Source of the DNA: Sorangium cellulosum
GTDB lineage: Bacteria > Myxococcota_A > Polyangia > Polyangiales > Polyangiaceae
NCBI RefSeq assembly: GCF_002950945.1
Contig: NZ_CP012673.1
Span: 4,029,001 to 4,093,000 of the forward strand
Length of the DNA: 64,000 nt
Reading direction: 5' to 3'
A model generated the notes under the pieces. That model did not search any database, was not told where the DNA came from, and worked only from the letters and a program-made list of their open reading frames with translations. Below, piece after piece: positions 49,054 through 57,735 of this stretch. Numbering within the stretch: the first letter of the stretch is position 1; every line of letters begins with the position of its first letter. A program made the position numbers and the translations under genes.

Positions 49054-50511
49054 ATGAACCGATCGCGTAGAGACCAAACGCTGCACACGACCCGTCGCCT
49101 CGCCCCGCCCGGCATCCTGCTGCTCGCCGTCGGGCTCTCTCCCGCGTGCGCGGCGCAGCCCGGCCCGGACGACTCCGGCGTAGACGTGCTGGAGGCCGGG
49201 CTCGCTGCGGCGCCGGGACCGTGTGGTGATCGCTCGAGCGGCAAGATCATCACCGTCGCTCCCTCGGGCGGCGATCACAGGACGATCCAGGCCGGCCTCA
49301 ACGCGGCGGCCGCGGGCGACACCGTGCTCGTGAAGGCGGGCACCTACAACGAGAACGTCTCCTTCAGGAGGGGCGGCACGGCCGCCGCCGGCTGCATCAC
49401 CCTGCAGGGCGAGGCTGGCGCGATCCTCGACGGGACCGGCAAGGACGGCGCGGGGATCGACGTCTCCAGCAAGAGCTACGTCAGGGTCGCCGGCATGACG
49501 GTGCAGAACTTCAAGGGCGCTGACACGCCGATCGGCATCAGCGTGAGCGGGAGCTCGAGCGTCCTCGAGATCCGCGACAACGTCGTGCACCACATCGAGA
49601 GCGCCGAGGACGCCCACGGCATCGCCCTCTTCGGCACGTCGTCGACGCCGATGACGGACATCCTCGTCGACGGCAACGAGATCCGGGACTGCAAGCTCGG
49701 ATCGAGCGAGTCGCTGGTCCTCAACGGCAACGTCACGAACTTCGTCGTCTCGCGCAACACGATCCACGACAACGACAACATCGGCATCGACTTCATCGGC
49801 TTCGAGCGCATCGGCCCCTCGGGCTCGGATCAGGCGAGGAACGGCGTGTGCGTGGACAACGTGATCTACAACATCACCTCGGCCCGGAACCCCGCGTACG
49901 ACGGCGAGCGGTCCGCCGGCGGCATCTACGTCGACGGCGGCAGGGACATCGTCATCGAGCGGAACAGGGTCGACGCCAGCGACATCGGGATCGAGGTCGC
50001 CAGCGAGCACCAGGGCAGGACCACCAGCAACATCACCGTGCGGAACAACTTCGTGTCGCGGAGCTACCAGGGCAACATCATGATCGGCGGCTACGACACG
50101 GACGTGGGCAACGCGGCCAGCATCTCGGTGCTCAACAACACGCTCTACCAGGCCACCGGCGGCGAGATCATCATCCAGAACAACTCGGACGGCGTGCTCA
50201 TCCAGAACAACATCCTCTATGCCAGCTCGGGGAACGACTACGTGAGCAGCGGGAGCAACAACAGGAACGTGCGCGTCGACAACAACATCTTCTTCGGCGC
50301 GAGCCGCAGCTCGGCAGGCGCCTTCACCGACCCGCGCGCGAGGTTCGTCGACCCGCTGCTGGTCGGGCCCCCGTCCGACCTCCACCTGACGAGCGGCTCA
50401 CCGGCCATCGACGCAGGCATCGATGGAGGCAATCAGAGCGGGACGTCGGACATCGACGGCGCCCCGCGGACGAGCGGAGCGCGGATCGACATCGGCGCCG
50501 ACGAGCGCTGA
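49054..50511 (+). CDS. Secreted parallel beta-helix protein (pectate lyase-like fold)
   Basis: A 485-residue exported protein. Signal peptide with basic N-region and core ILLLAVGLSPACA (possible lipobox), a short linker, then a right-handed parallel beta-helix from about residue 65: TVAPSGGDHRTIQAGLNAAAAGDTVLVKAGTYNENV is the usual entry (seen here in parts), followed by PbH1-type turns with repeated N/D-N-x-I/V steps (VVHHIES, VDGNEIRDC, SRNTIHDNDNIGIDF, VLNNTLYQ, IQNNILYA). The end carries the DLHLTSGSPAIDAG module common in secreted polysaccharide-binding or lyase proteins. ATG 49054 has AGGA upstream. The substrate is probably an acidic polysaccharide; no catalytic Lys/Arg motif was identified. 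Confidence 0.85.
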   Translation: MNRSRRDQTLHTTRRLAPPGILLLAVGLSPACAAQPGPDDSGVDVLEAGLAAAPGPCGDRSSGKIITVAPSGGDHRTIQAGLNAAAAGDTVLVKAGTYNENVSFRRGGTAAAGCITLQGEAGAILDGTGKDGAGIDVSSKSYVRVAGMTVQNFKGADTPIGISVSGSSSVLEIRDNVVHHIESAEDAHGIALFGTSSTPMTDILVDGNEIRDCKLGSSESLVLNGNVTNFVVSRNTIHDNDNIGIDFIGFERIGPSGSDQARNGVCVDNVIYNITSARNPAYDGERSAGGIYVDGGRDIVIERNRVDASDIGIEVASEHQGRTTSNITVRNNFVSRSYQGNIMIGGYDTDVGNAASISVLNNTLYQATGGEIIIQNNSDGVLIQNNILYASSGNDYVSSGSNNRNVRVDNNIFFGASRSSAGAFTDPRARFVDPLLVGPPSDLHLTSGSPAIDAGIDGGNQSGTSDIDGAPRTSGARIDIGADER

Positions 50512-50584
50512 GGCGGGAGCCCTGCCGCGCGGCGCGGCGTCGCGCTGGATCGGAGCTCCGTCAGCTCGGCGGATGGACGTGGCG

Positions 50585-50600
50585 TGGCACCCGAGGTGCG
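50585..50600 (+). promoter_or_regulatory. Weak sigma54 promoter candidate
   Basis: TGGCACCCGAGGTGCG has GG and GC ten bases apart and a perfect TGGCAC, but the second half is only GTGC. It lies about 340 bases before the glucuronoyl esterase gene, in a 425-base gap (50512-50936) that otherwise shows no gene. Confidence 0.25.
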
Positions 50601-50936
50601 AGCGAGAACCGCAGCATCTCTGGTTCCGAGCGCTCCTGCGAGACGCGGTGCGTGCCCTGGGGCTCCGGGCGCCCGGCTGAGCTACCGCCTGATGCGTTGC
50701 GTGGTTTACGGGATCGCCGTACGGCACTCTGGGTCCGACCGTCGGACTGGAATTGAGTGGTATTGGCGAACTCCCTGACTGTCTCGTTCCCGCCGAAATT
50801 TTTCGCCCACCAGATCAATTCCGCGGCGAGCGGGAATGAACACCCGAGCGAGTCGACCGCGTGCCCGGTCCTCTGCGCGGGTATCGACAGAACCTTACGT
50901 TGAAATTTTGCACGCATCATGAAGGTGAGAACGCCT

Positions 50937-52433
50937 ATGAAACTCCAGCGAGCCCTCCTGACTTCAACCCTTGTGCCAGCATGCGTCGCACTTGCAGCGT
51001 GCGTCACCGTCGACTCGAGCAGCTCCGACGGGGGGACCGGCGGGTCTGCGAGCACGGGTGAAGGGGCCACCAGCGGAGGGACCGGCACCGGTGGCTGGAC
51101 CACCGGAACGGGGGGTACCCCCACCGGGACAGGCGGCGGGGGCACGGGGACCGGCACGGGCGGCGGGGGCACGGGGACCGGGACAGGCGGCGGGGGCACG
51201 GGCGGCGGCGGGGGCACGGGCGGCGACGGCGCTGGCGGCGGGGGCACGGGCGGCGACGGCGCTGGCGAGCCGGGCGACGTCTTCGTGGAGGACGAGGGGA
51301 CCGATTGCGAAGTTCCCAGCCTGCCGGAGTCAGGCTCTCTCCCCACCGTCGCCAAGCTGCCCGATCCCTTCAAGAAGCTCGACGGATCGCGCATGACCAC
51401 GAAGGCCGAATGGCGCTGCCGGAGGAGAGAGATCAAGGCGCAGGCCGAGAAGTACATTTACGGCGCAAAGCCGCCGAAGCCCGACAGCGTTACCGGGACC
51501 GTCTCCTCCAACAGGATCACGGTCAACGTGTCTCACCAGGGCAAGAGCACGAGCTTCAGCGTCAGCGTCGAGCTGCCCACCGGCGGCTCAGGGCCTTACC
51601 CGGCGATCGTCGGCCTCGGGGGAGGCTTCCTGGGGTTCCCGTTGAACACCAGCCTCGTCAAGGGCGAGAATGTCGCCATCATCAACTACGATCCCTACGC
51701 GGTCGGCGCCGAGTCCGGGGGCTCGCGCAACAACAAGCGCGGGGCGTTCTACGACATCTACGGCTCGAGCAGCTCCGCGGGCCTCCTGGTCGCTTGGTCC
51801 TGGGGCGTCAGCCGGATCATCGATGTCATCGAGGCGTCGGGCGGTGACATCCTCGCGGCGGACGCCATCGGGGTCTCGGGATGCTCCCGCTTCGGCAAGG
51901 GTGCATTCACGATCGGCGCCTTCGATCAGCGCATCGCTCTGACCCTGCCGATCGAGTCGGGCAGCGGTGGCGTCCCGATCTGGCGCGGGATCCCCGGGGA
52001 AATGGCCCAGAGCCCGAGCAGCGCCTACGGCGAGACCTACTGGCTCGGCGACGCGTTCGGGTCGTTCACCAGCAGGGTGACGGCTCTGCCCGTGGACACG
52101 CACGAGGTGGTGGCCATGGTCGCGCCGCGTGGGCTCTTCATCATGGACAATCCACACATCGCAAACCTCGGTCCCAAGTCCGCGCACGTGGCCGCTCTGG
52201 CCGGGGCAGAGGTGTACAAGGCGCTGGGCGCGGGGAGCAATATCTCCTACATCTCGGTCGTGGCGGACGGCAGCCATTGCGCGCAGCGCTCCGAGTGGAA
52301 CGAGCCCCTGCGGCAGAACATCCGTAAATTCTTGACGAGGACCGGAGACAGCGCTGGCGTCATCTCGGCGTCGAACCGGGCTACTGGCAACCTGTCAGAG
52401 TGGAAGGAGTGGGATACTCCGACCCTGGAGTAG
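50937..52433 (+). CDS. Glucuronoyl methylesterase, CE15 family
   Basis: A 498-residue lipoprotein enzyme. The signal peptide ends at lipobox LAAC (near residue 22); then comes a Gly/Thr-rich spacer of ~80 residues encoded by imperfect DNA repeats; the alpha/beta-hydrolase starts near 125. The catalytic set fits CE15: Ser317 in GVSGCSRFGKGAF, Glu340 in LPIESGSGG and His447 in ADGSHCAQ. The enzyme splits ester links between lignin alcohols and 4-O-methyl-glucuronic acid of xylan. ATG 50937 was preferred because AAGGTGAG lies before it; ATG 50919 is also in frame. The flexible spacer and lipid anchor suit action at the cell surface during plant-polymer degradation. Confidence 0.92.
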   Translation: MKLQRALLTSTLVPACVALAACVTVDSSSSDGGTGGSASTGEGATSGGTGTGGWTTGTGGTPTGTGGGGTGTGTGGGGTGTGTGGGGTGGGGGTGGDGAGGGGTGGDGAGEPGDVFVEDEGTDCEVPSLPESGSLPTVAKLPDPFKKLDGSRMTTKAEWRCRRREIKAQAEKYIYGAKPPKPDSVTGTVSSNRITVNVSHQGKSTSFSVSVELPTGGSGPYPAIVGLGGGFLGFPLNTSLVKGENVAIINYDPYAVGAESGGSRNNKRGAFYDIYGSSSSAGLLVAWSWGVSRIIDVIEASGGDILAADAIGVSGCSRFGKGAFTIGAFDQRIALTLPIESGSGGVPIWRGIPGEMAQSPSSAYGETYWLGDAFGSFTSRVTALPVDTHEVVAMVAPRGLFIMDNPHIANLGPKSAHVAALAGAEVYKALGAGSNISYISVVADGSHCAQRSEWNEPLRQNIRKFLTRTGDSAGVISASNRATGNLSEWKEWDTPTLE

Positions 52434-52525
52434 GCGTCGTCGAGCTCCGAGGCCCGGCGAAAGGCGCCGGGCTCTCTCCTCGTGTGCGCCTCGACCGGCA
52501 AGGTCGCTCGCCGCCGTCGCCTCGG

Positions 52526-54175
52526 CTACTTCTTGCCGAGCCGCTCGATGGCCATGCGCAGCTCCCGCACGATCTCGGTGAAGACGGCGTCGAGATCGCG
52601 CCCCGACACCGGTTTCCCGTCGCGCGGCAGCCCCTGGAATGCGGAGATCGGGTTGTTCGACCAGACGGGATTGTCCGTCCGGTCGAACGGCTTGAGATAG
52701 ATGGGGATCATCATCGCCTCACGCTGGGCGACGCGCTCCAGGGCCCGCGTCATCTCCGGACCGTCGAAGTAATCGGACGCGATGAACGAGGCGCTGAGCA
52801 AGGCGAGGAAGATGCGGGTCGTCTCGATGCGCGCGAACACCTCCTCCTGAACGGTCGCGCCGGCCTCCACGGACTGTCCGCTGAAGTCGCGGATGACCTT
52901 CGTCTTGCGCAGGAGCGCGAGGTGGGTCTCGAGCTTCTTGCGAAGATCCTCGTCCTCCGGCGAGTAGAAGTAGAAGAGCTCGACCGGGCCCGTCAACGCC
53001 GCGGCGGGTCGCCCTGCCGCGGCGGTGCCGCCAGGAGAGGGCGCCGCGTCCGCGCCCGCGGCGGCGGCGTTCGTCGCGCCAGTCGCGCTCGCCGCGCCGG
53101 CGCCTCCGCTCGGCGGCGCCGGCGGAAGCGTCACGTCGAGCGCATTGTCCACCGAGATCGCGCCGTCGTCGAGCAGGTCCGCGTCGACCCGGAACACCTT
53201 GCTCGAGTGGGCCCACCGGCGCGGCCAGACGCGCAGGATCACCTCGCCGCTCGCCCCGCGGACCACGGCGGCGAAGTTGTACCCGTGGCTCGCGGGGATG
53301 TCGCGCGGCAGCTTGTCGGAGTGCGCGGCGCCTGCGGTGATCCGCAGGGTATTTCTGCCGGCGCCCCGGCGGGCCAGCTCGAAGTTCGCCTCGTGGACGT
53401 GCCCGGACAGGTGCACCTGCGCGCCGCTCTGGAGGTACCGCTCGGCCTCGGCGCCGTCGGAGAGCCACCCCGCGAGCGGGTGATGGCTGAGCACCACGAC
53501 GAGCTCGTTCGGCTGCCGGCTCGGCTGCAGCGCGAGGTGGATCTGCTGCTTGCCGAGCTGGAGCCTGCCCTGGTCCTGGTCGTCCGCGGCGAGCAGGGCG
53601 GTGTTCAGCCCGACGAACCGGACGAGGAGGCCGCCCCTCGCGGCGATCGTCTCCTTCCAGAAGACGCGCTCCTCGGGCGGCGGCAGCGGCGTGCGGCTGC
53701 ACCACGGGGCGAACTCGGCGGCGAGCTTCAGGTACCCTTGCATGCGTCCAGCGAGCAGCGCCCGGTCGCCGGCGTCCCTCAGCGCCTCGTCGATCGCGGC
53801 GTCCGGCGATTGCCCGCCCGACCGCAGCGCCGTGAGGAGGCGCGCCACCTGGCGCCCCCGGTCGCCGGCGCGGCTCACGTCGTGATTGCCGGGCACGAGG
53901 AAGATCCGCTCGGGTCCCAGCCCCACCGCCGCGCCCACGGAGAGCAGCCACGCCCTGGCGTCGTCGTACTCGGTCGGCGAACGTGAGGCCCCGCTGAAGG
54001 CGATGTCGCCGGTGACGACGATGGCGTCAGGGCGCGGCGCGCCGAGCGCCATCGCCCGGGGCAGATCCTCCCTCAGGCGGTCGAGCACGAGCTTCTGATC
54101 CCACCGGTGCTCCTCGTCCCCGTGGCCGATGTGGATATCCGATAGCTGGACCCAGCTGAACAGGACGTCCGTCAT
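52526..54175 (-). CDS. Metallophosphoesterase-TIR fusion protein
   Basis: A 549-residue cytoplasmic protein. Residues 1-330 are a calcineurin-like phosphoesterase with the metal motifs Asp13/His15 (LSDIHIGHGD), Asp57 (VTGDIAF), Asn97-His98 (VPGNHDV), His231 (LSHHPLAGW) and His259/His261 (SGHVHEANF). After an Ala/Gly-rich linker (~352-395) comes a TIR domain: ELFYFYSPEDEDLRKKLETH, RIFLALLSASFIASDYF and Glu474 (DGPEMTRAL) in the place of the catalytic glutamate of NAD-cleaving TIRs. Such a pair could sense or process a nucleotide with one half and deplete NAD+ with the other, as in phage-defence proteins, but the function is not shown. The start has a poor ribosome-binding site. Confidence 0.85.
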   Translation of the reverse strand: MTDVLFSWVQLSDIHIGHGDEEHRWDQKLVLDRLREDLPRAMALGAPRPDAIVVTGDIAFSGASRSPTEYDDARAWLLSVGAAVGLGPERIFLVPGNHDVSRAGDRGRQVARLLTALRSGGQSPDAAIDEALRDAGDRALLAGRMQGYLKLAAEFAPWCSRTPLPPPEERVFWKETIAARGGLLVRFVGLNTALLAADDQDQGRLQLGKQQIHLALQPSRQPNELVVVLSHHPLAGWLSDGAEAERYLQSGAQVHLSGHVHEANFELARRGAGRNTLRITAGAAHSDKLPRDIPASHGYNFAAVVRGASGEVILRVWPRRWAHSSKVFRVDADLLDDGAISVDNALDVTLPPAPPSGGAGAASATGATNAAAAGADAAPSPGGTAAAGRPAAALTGPVELFYFYSPEDEDLRKKLETHLALLRKTKVIRDFSGQSVEAGATVQEEVFARIETTRIFLALLSASFIASDYFDGPEMTRALERVAQREAMMIPIYLKPFDRTDNPVWSNNPISAFQGLPRDGKPVSGRDLDAVFTEIVRELRMAIERLGKK

Positions 54176-54370
54176 ACAAGCCGGAGGATAGCAGGATCGT
54201 CGTCATGCAGGTCGAGGGACCTGACGGCGCGACGAGAGACGTGTCCTCGGCGAGGAGCGGGCGCGAGGCGATCGCACGGGCCACGGCGGCGTGGCGGCAT
54301 GACGGCATGGCGGCGATGCCGTGGGGCGCGATGCGGCGCGGCGACGCCGCGACGAGGAGGTGGGCGATGG

Positions 54371-54428
54371 CCAGACATCTGGTTGTGTCTGCGGTCAGAC
54401 GTCTGGCTGTCCGTGGCCAGACGTCGGA
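54371..54428. repeat. CCAGACGTCTGG-type repeats, three copies
   Basis: CCAGACATCTGG (54371-54382), TCAGACGTCTGG (54395-54406) and CCAGACGTCGGA (54417-54428) repeat the palindrome of 45183-45222, with the same 20-base string GCTGTCCGTGGCCAGACGTC in the same orientation. They sit in the 423-base gap (54176-54598) between the TIR gene and the helical fragment; the rest of the gap shows a short ATGGCGG/ATGACGG-type repeat but no gene. Confidence 0.8.
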
Positions 54429-54598
54429 CCATCGGACGAGCAGGGGCGCGCTGGCAGGTAACTCGTACGCAGAAAGTGAGCACGCCGAGACGCGATGCAC
54501 GTAATGGCGAAATCGCTCTCACGGAGGTGAGCCCGTGCCCCTAGGAGAGTGCTTTTTCTTTTCATGTCGGCCGCGTGGCGTGCCAGTCTGCGTCCGTG

Positions 54599-54919
54599 AT
54601 GCGAAACCGATTCGACCGGTTGGCAAAGGACATCGCCCAGGAGGGGCTGGGGCCGACGCCGGAGGAAGAGGAGTTCGTGATGACCACGCAGGAGCTTGTC
54701 GAGCAGTTCATCGAGCAGGGACGCAAGCAGGGGCTGGCGCAGGGGACCATCGAGCTGTACGAGGCGCGGTTCGGGGCCATGCCGCCGGCGCTGCGGTCCG
54801 CCGTGGAAGCCATGCGCGACCTGCCGACGCTCCGGAAGTGGCACCTTCTCGTCGGTACCGGGACGCGTGAAGAGGTGCACGAATCCCTCTCCGCCGAGCC
54901 CGCCGAGCGCTCGTCCTAG
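54599..54919 (+). CDS. Short helical protein, probably a truncated family member
   Basis: 106 residues, mostly charged helix. The N terminus RNRFDRLAKDIAQEGL and the C-terminal half (EQFIEQGRKQGLAQGTIELYEARFG, here in parts, then LPTLRKWHLLVGT and EEVHESL) look like the two ends of a longer myxobacterial family related to Rpn/PD-(D/E)XK proteins, joined without the nuclease core. It may be an internally deleted remnant or a functional short form. ATG 54599 was used; a GTG at 54575 is also possible. Confidence 0.55.
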   Translation: MRNRFDRLAKDIAQEGLGPTPEEEEFVMTTQELVEQFIEQGRKQGLAQGTIELYEARFGAMPPALRSAVEAMRDLPTLRKWHLLVGTGTREEVHESLSAEPAERSS

Positions 54920-55035
54920 GCCCGCCATCCGAAGCCTGGCGAGAGAACACGATCTTCAGCTCGTGCGGACCATCGCCTGCACCGTCGTGGTAGACAGGCC
55001 CGCAGGACGAGCGAAGCCTCGGAGGAGACCAGCCC

Positions 55036-55677
55036 GTGCACTTCGATCCAGCGGCGCCGCCCGGCGCAGCGATCCTCTTCGATGGCCGCGACCTCCGCGG
55101 CTTCACGGCACGCGACGGGGCGCCCGCCGCCTGGGCCGTCGAGGGGGGCGCCATGCAGGTCGTCGCCGGCGCCGGGGACATCGTCTCGCTCGCGCGCTTC
55201 GACGACGCGCAGATCCACCTCGAGTTCCAGTGCCCGGACATGCCGCACGCGAGCGGGCAGGCCAAGGGCAACAGCGGCGTCTTTCTGCAGGGCCGCTACG
55301 AGATCCAGGTGCTCGACTCCCACGGCATCGCCGTCCCGGGCACGGGAGACTGCGGCGCCGTCTACGACCAGATCGCGCCGCTCTCGAACGCGTGCCGGCC
55401 GGCGCTCGCGTGGCAGTCGTTCGATATCGTCTTTCGCGCCGCCCGGAGGGGCAGAGGCGGGCAGGGGACCGAGCCGGCGCGGCTCACCCTGATCCACAAC
55501 GGGGTGGTCATCCACAACAACGTCACGCTCCGCGGCCCCACCCAGGGGGCCACGGACGAGGACGTCGGCGCTCCGGGGCCGCTGCGCCTCCAGGATCACG
55601 GGGACCCGGTCCGGTACAGGAATATCTGGCTCCTGCGCCTCGCGTCCCAGGGCTCGGATCACTACGACCCAGGCTGA
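55036..55677 (+). CDS. DUF1080-family glycosidase-like protein
   Basis: A 213-residue single domain of the concanavalin-type fold (DUF1080, 3-keto-disaccharide hydrolase family): LFDGRDLRGF at the start, then WAVEGGAMQVV, HLEFQCPDMP, GNSGVFLQGRYEIQVLDS and RLQDHGDPVRYRNIWL, all in the family's order. There is no signal peptide although many relatives are exported. GTG 55036 has GGAGGAG at good distance. Acts probably on a sugar or glycoside; the reaction is inferred only from family. Confidence 0.88.
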   Translation: MHFDPAAPPGAAILFDGRDLRGFTARDGAPAAWAVEGGAMQVVAGAGDIVSLARFDDAQIHLEFQCPDMPHASGQAKGNSGVFLQGRYEIQVLDSHGIAVPGTGDCGAVYDQIAPLSNACRPALAWQSFDIVFRAARRGRGGQGTEPARLTLIHNGVVIHNNVTLRGPTQGATDEDVGAPGPLRLQDHGDPVRYRNIWLLRLASQGSDHYDPG

Positions 55678-55728
55678 CCCCCTGATCCACACTCGCCCAG
55701 CGCGCTCCACGAGGCGGCGGCCGCCCGC

Positions 55729-57363
55729 CTACCACGGCGGCGGCCACGCAAACGGCGGCACGCAGCCGTCGGCGGGGAAGTGGACCCGCACGAAGCTGCC
55801 GCCTTGCACGGAAGCCGGAGCGTACGCGCTGTCGGCGTCCATCGCCGTGCCCGCCACCGGACACACCCGCGGATCGACGCCCGGCGGGCGCGCAAAGGGG
55901 GTGCCGTAGAACGCATTGCCCTCGACCACCGTCGGATCGCTCATGCCGGCGGCGGCAATCAGGATGTTCGCGTTGGTGACCAGCGCCGAGCTGCCCGTCC
56001 CGTTGCGCTGGACCGTCGCGCCGTCGGCGTAGTTGGCGTAATCGCCGAACCACGGACGGGTCCCGACGGAGAGCGCCACCTTGATGTAACCACGGCTGCT
56101 GGTCCAGATCGTGTTGTCCTCCACCAGCGTGCCCGCGAAGGAGTAATGCACCCGATCGGCCGGCGTGGGCGCCGGGAGCGGATCGAGGACGATCCCACCT
56201 CCGGCAGCATTGCCGCCGCTGAAGACGGTGTTGCCCGTGATCTGCGAGCGCTGGGTCTTGCCGGCCTCGGCCCTGAAGAGGACCATGTGCACGTCCGTCA
56301 GGTCGACCAGGGTGTTCGTCGCGATCCGGGTGTTCTGGAACGCGGCGCTGATCCCGTCCTGCGTATAACTCGTGTCGGGGCTGGCATAACCCGTGATCAG
56401 GTTGCCGGCGATGGTCGCGTGGGTCGTGTCCGACGCGCAGCCGGCGGCCGGGTACGAGGCGCCCGCGACGTACACGTTGGTCCAGCCCGCCGCGTCCCCG
56501 ATGCGCGTCTCGGAGAGGGTCACGTCGCAGAGGGCCAGGACATTGTACCCTGCGGCATCCCGGATTCCGGTCGGAGGTACGATGTACCCGATCTCCGAGC
56601 GACGGCCGTCGATCCAGACGTGCTCGAGGGCACCCCGGGACGAGATGGACACGAGCGGCGCATTGAAGCCGGAGGCGCGCACGATCCGCCCCATCTCGGC
56701 ATACTGGCGAGGGCCGGGGTTGCCCTCGGTCATCAAGGTCACCCCGCCGGGGATCGTCAGCGTGGCGGTTGCCCTGACCACCGCGCGCTTCCTCAAGAAG
56801 ACGACACCGCCGCCCGCCGCCGCCCGCTCGTCCAGGAGGCTCTGCAGCGCGGCGCCGCTGCCGCCGCCGAAACCAACGGCGCCGTCCGTCGGCACGTCCA
56901 GCACCGGCGTGGTGGACCAGCCATAGCTCGCGTTGCAGGTGCGGCCGACGCTCGCCGCGAACTCGCGGCTGGAAAAGACGCCCTCGACGACGGTCGCCCA
57001 GGGCGCGCCGCCGTCGAGCTCGCGCTTCCACGACGCGAAGCCGGCGCTGTCCGGCTCGCGGCTCAGCGCGCCGCGATAGAGCGTGATCAGCCGGGCCTCG
57101 TTGCTGTATCCGAGGCTCGTGTACTCGCCAGAGGTGTAGAACGACACGCCGAGGCGCTTCAGGCTCTCGACGGTGCACCCGCCGGCGAACGAGCTGACGA
57201 CCGCCGGCCACGACGCTTGATCCGGGGCGCGGCCCAGCGCTTCCGTGTAGAGCTTCGTGATGTACTGGGTCGGGACGCTCCCCGTCGCCTGCGCTCCCGC
57301 GCCGGACGGGGCGAGGGCGCCCATCGCTATCAGAACAAACGCAAATGTACGTCGCATGGCCAT
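55729..57363 (-). CDS. Secreted DUF4214 plus beta-helix protein
   Basis: A 544-residue exported protein. The signal peptide (RRTFAFVLIAMGALAPSGAGA) leads into a DUF4214-like helical region (~30-130: YITKLYTEALGRAPDQASW, LITLYRGALSREPDSAGF), which in other bacteria tethers proteins or binds carbohydrate. A right-handed parallel beta-helix follows (~165-540), starting VVFLRKRAVVRATATLTIPG and continuing with ITGNTVFSGG, VEDNTIWTSS and VEGNAFYG turns. The Pro/Trp-rich end (FAWPPPW) is unusual. ATG 57363 has AGGAG five bases upstream; the frame is open well beyond. It converges on the DUF1080 gene. Confidence 0.82.
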   Translation of the reverse strand: MAMRRTFAFVLIAMGALAPSGAGAQATGSVPTQYITKLYTEALGRAPDQASWPAVVSSFAGGCTVESLKRLGVSFYTSGEYTSLGYSNEARLITLYRGALSREPDSAGFASWKRELDGGAPWATVVEGVFSSREFAASVGRTCNASYGWSTTPVLDVPTDGAVGFGGGSGAALQSLLDERAAAGGGVVFLRKRAVVRATATLTIPGGVTLMTEGNPGPRQYAEMGRIVRASGFNAPLVSISSRGALEHVWIDGRRSEIGYIVPPTGIRDAAGYNVLALCDVTLSETRIGDAAGWTNVYVAGASYPAAGCASDTTHATIAGNLITGYASPDTSYTQDGISAAFQNTRIATNTLVDLTDVHMVLFRAEAGKTQRSQITGNTVFSGGNAAGGGIVLDPLPAPTPADRVHYSFAGTLVEDNTIWTSSRGYIKVALSVGTRPWFGDYANYADGATVQRNGTGSSALVTNANILIAAAGMSDPTVVEGNAFYGTPFARPPGVDPRVCPVAGTAMDADSAYAPASVQGGSFVRVHFPADGCVPPFAWPPPW

Positions 57364-57735
57364 GAAGGCTCCTGGGGAAGGGGACAGTCGACCGTCGGAG
57401 AGGACAGTCGCTGCCGGCGTCCTCAGGGTGGTTCGCCGCGCGCGCCAGGCGCCTGACAGGGATCTCCAAAAAAAGATCACCCGGCGGCGCTGCGTCGATC
57501 CACCCGGCCGCAACGGCGCTGTCAGAGACCCGGGCCGCGCGGCGTAGGGATCTGGAACGAGATGACGACCGCGCCGCAGACCGGCTGCCGTATGCCCTCG
57601 AGTCGCGTCCAGCAGGCCCGGCCAGCGGCTTGGCCGGAGCCTCGGCGCCGGGGCAGCGGAACCGCGGGGCTCGGCCCGAGCGGTGAATCCCTGGCTCGAT
57701 TGACGGGCGTGCCGCGCGCGTCTATCCGTGCGCTG
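57364..57735. other. Divergent intergenic region before the sigma-factor gene
   Basis: About 370 bases between the beta-helix gene and the sigma-factor gene. A small inverted repeat GATCT/AGATC around AAAAAA (57459-57479) is the only clear structure; the sigma gene may start further upstream (ATG 57562), in which case part of this is coding. Confidence 0.4.
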
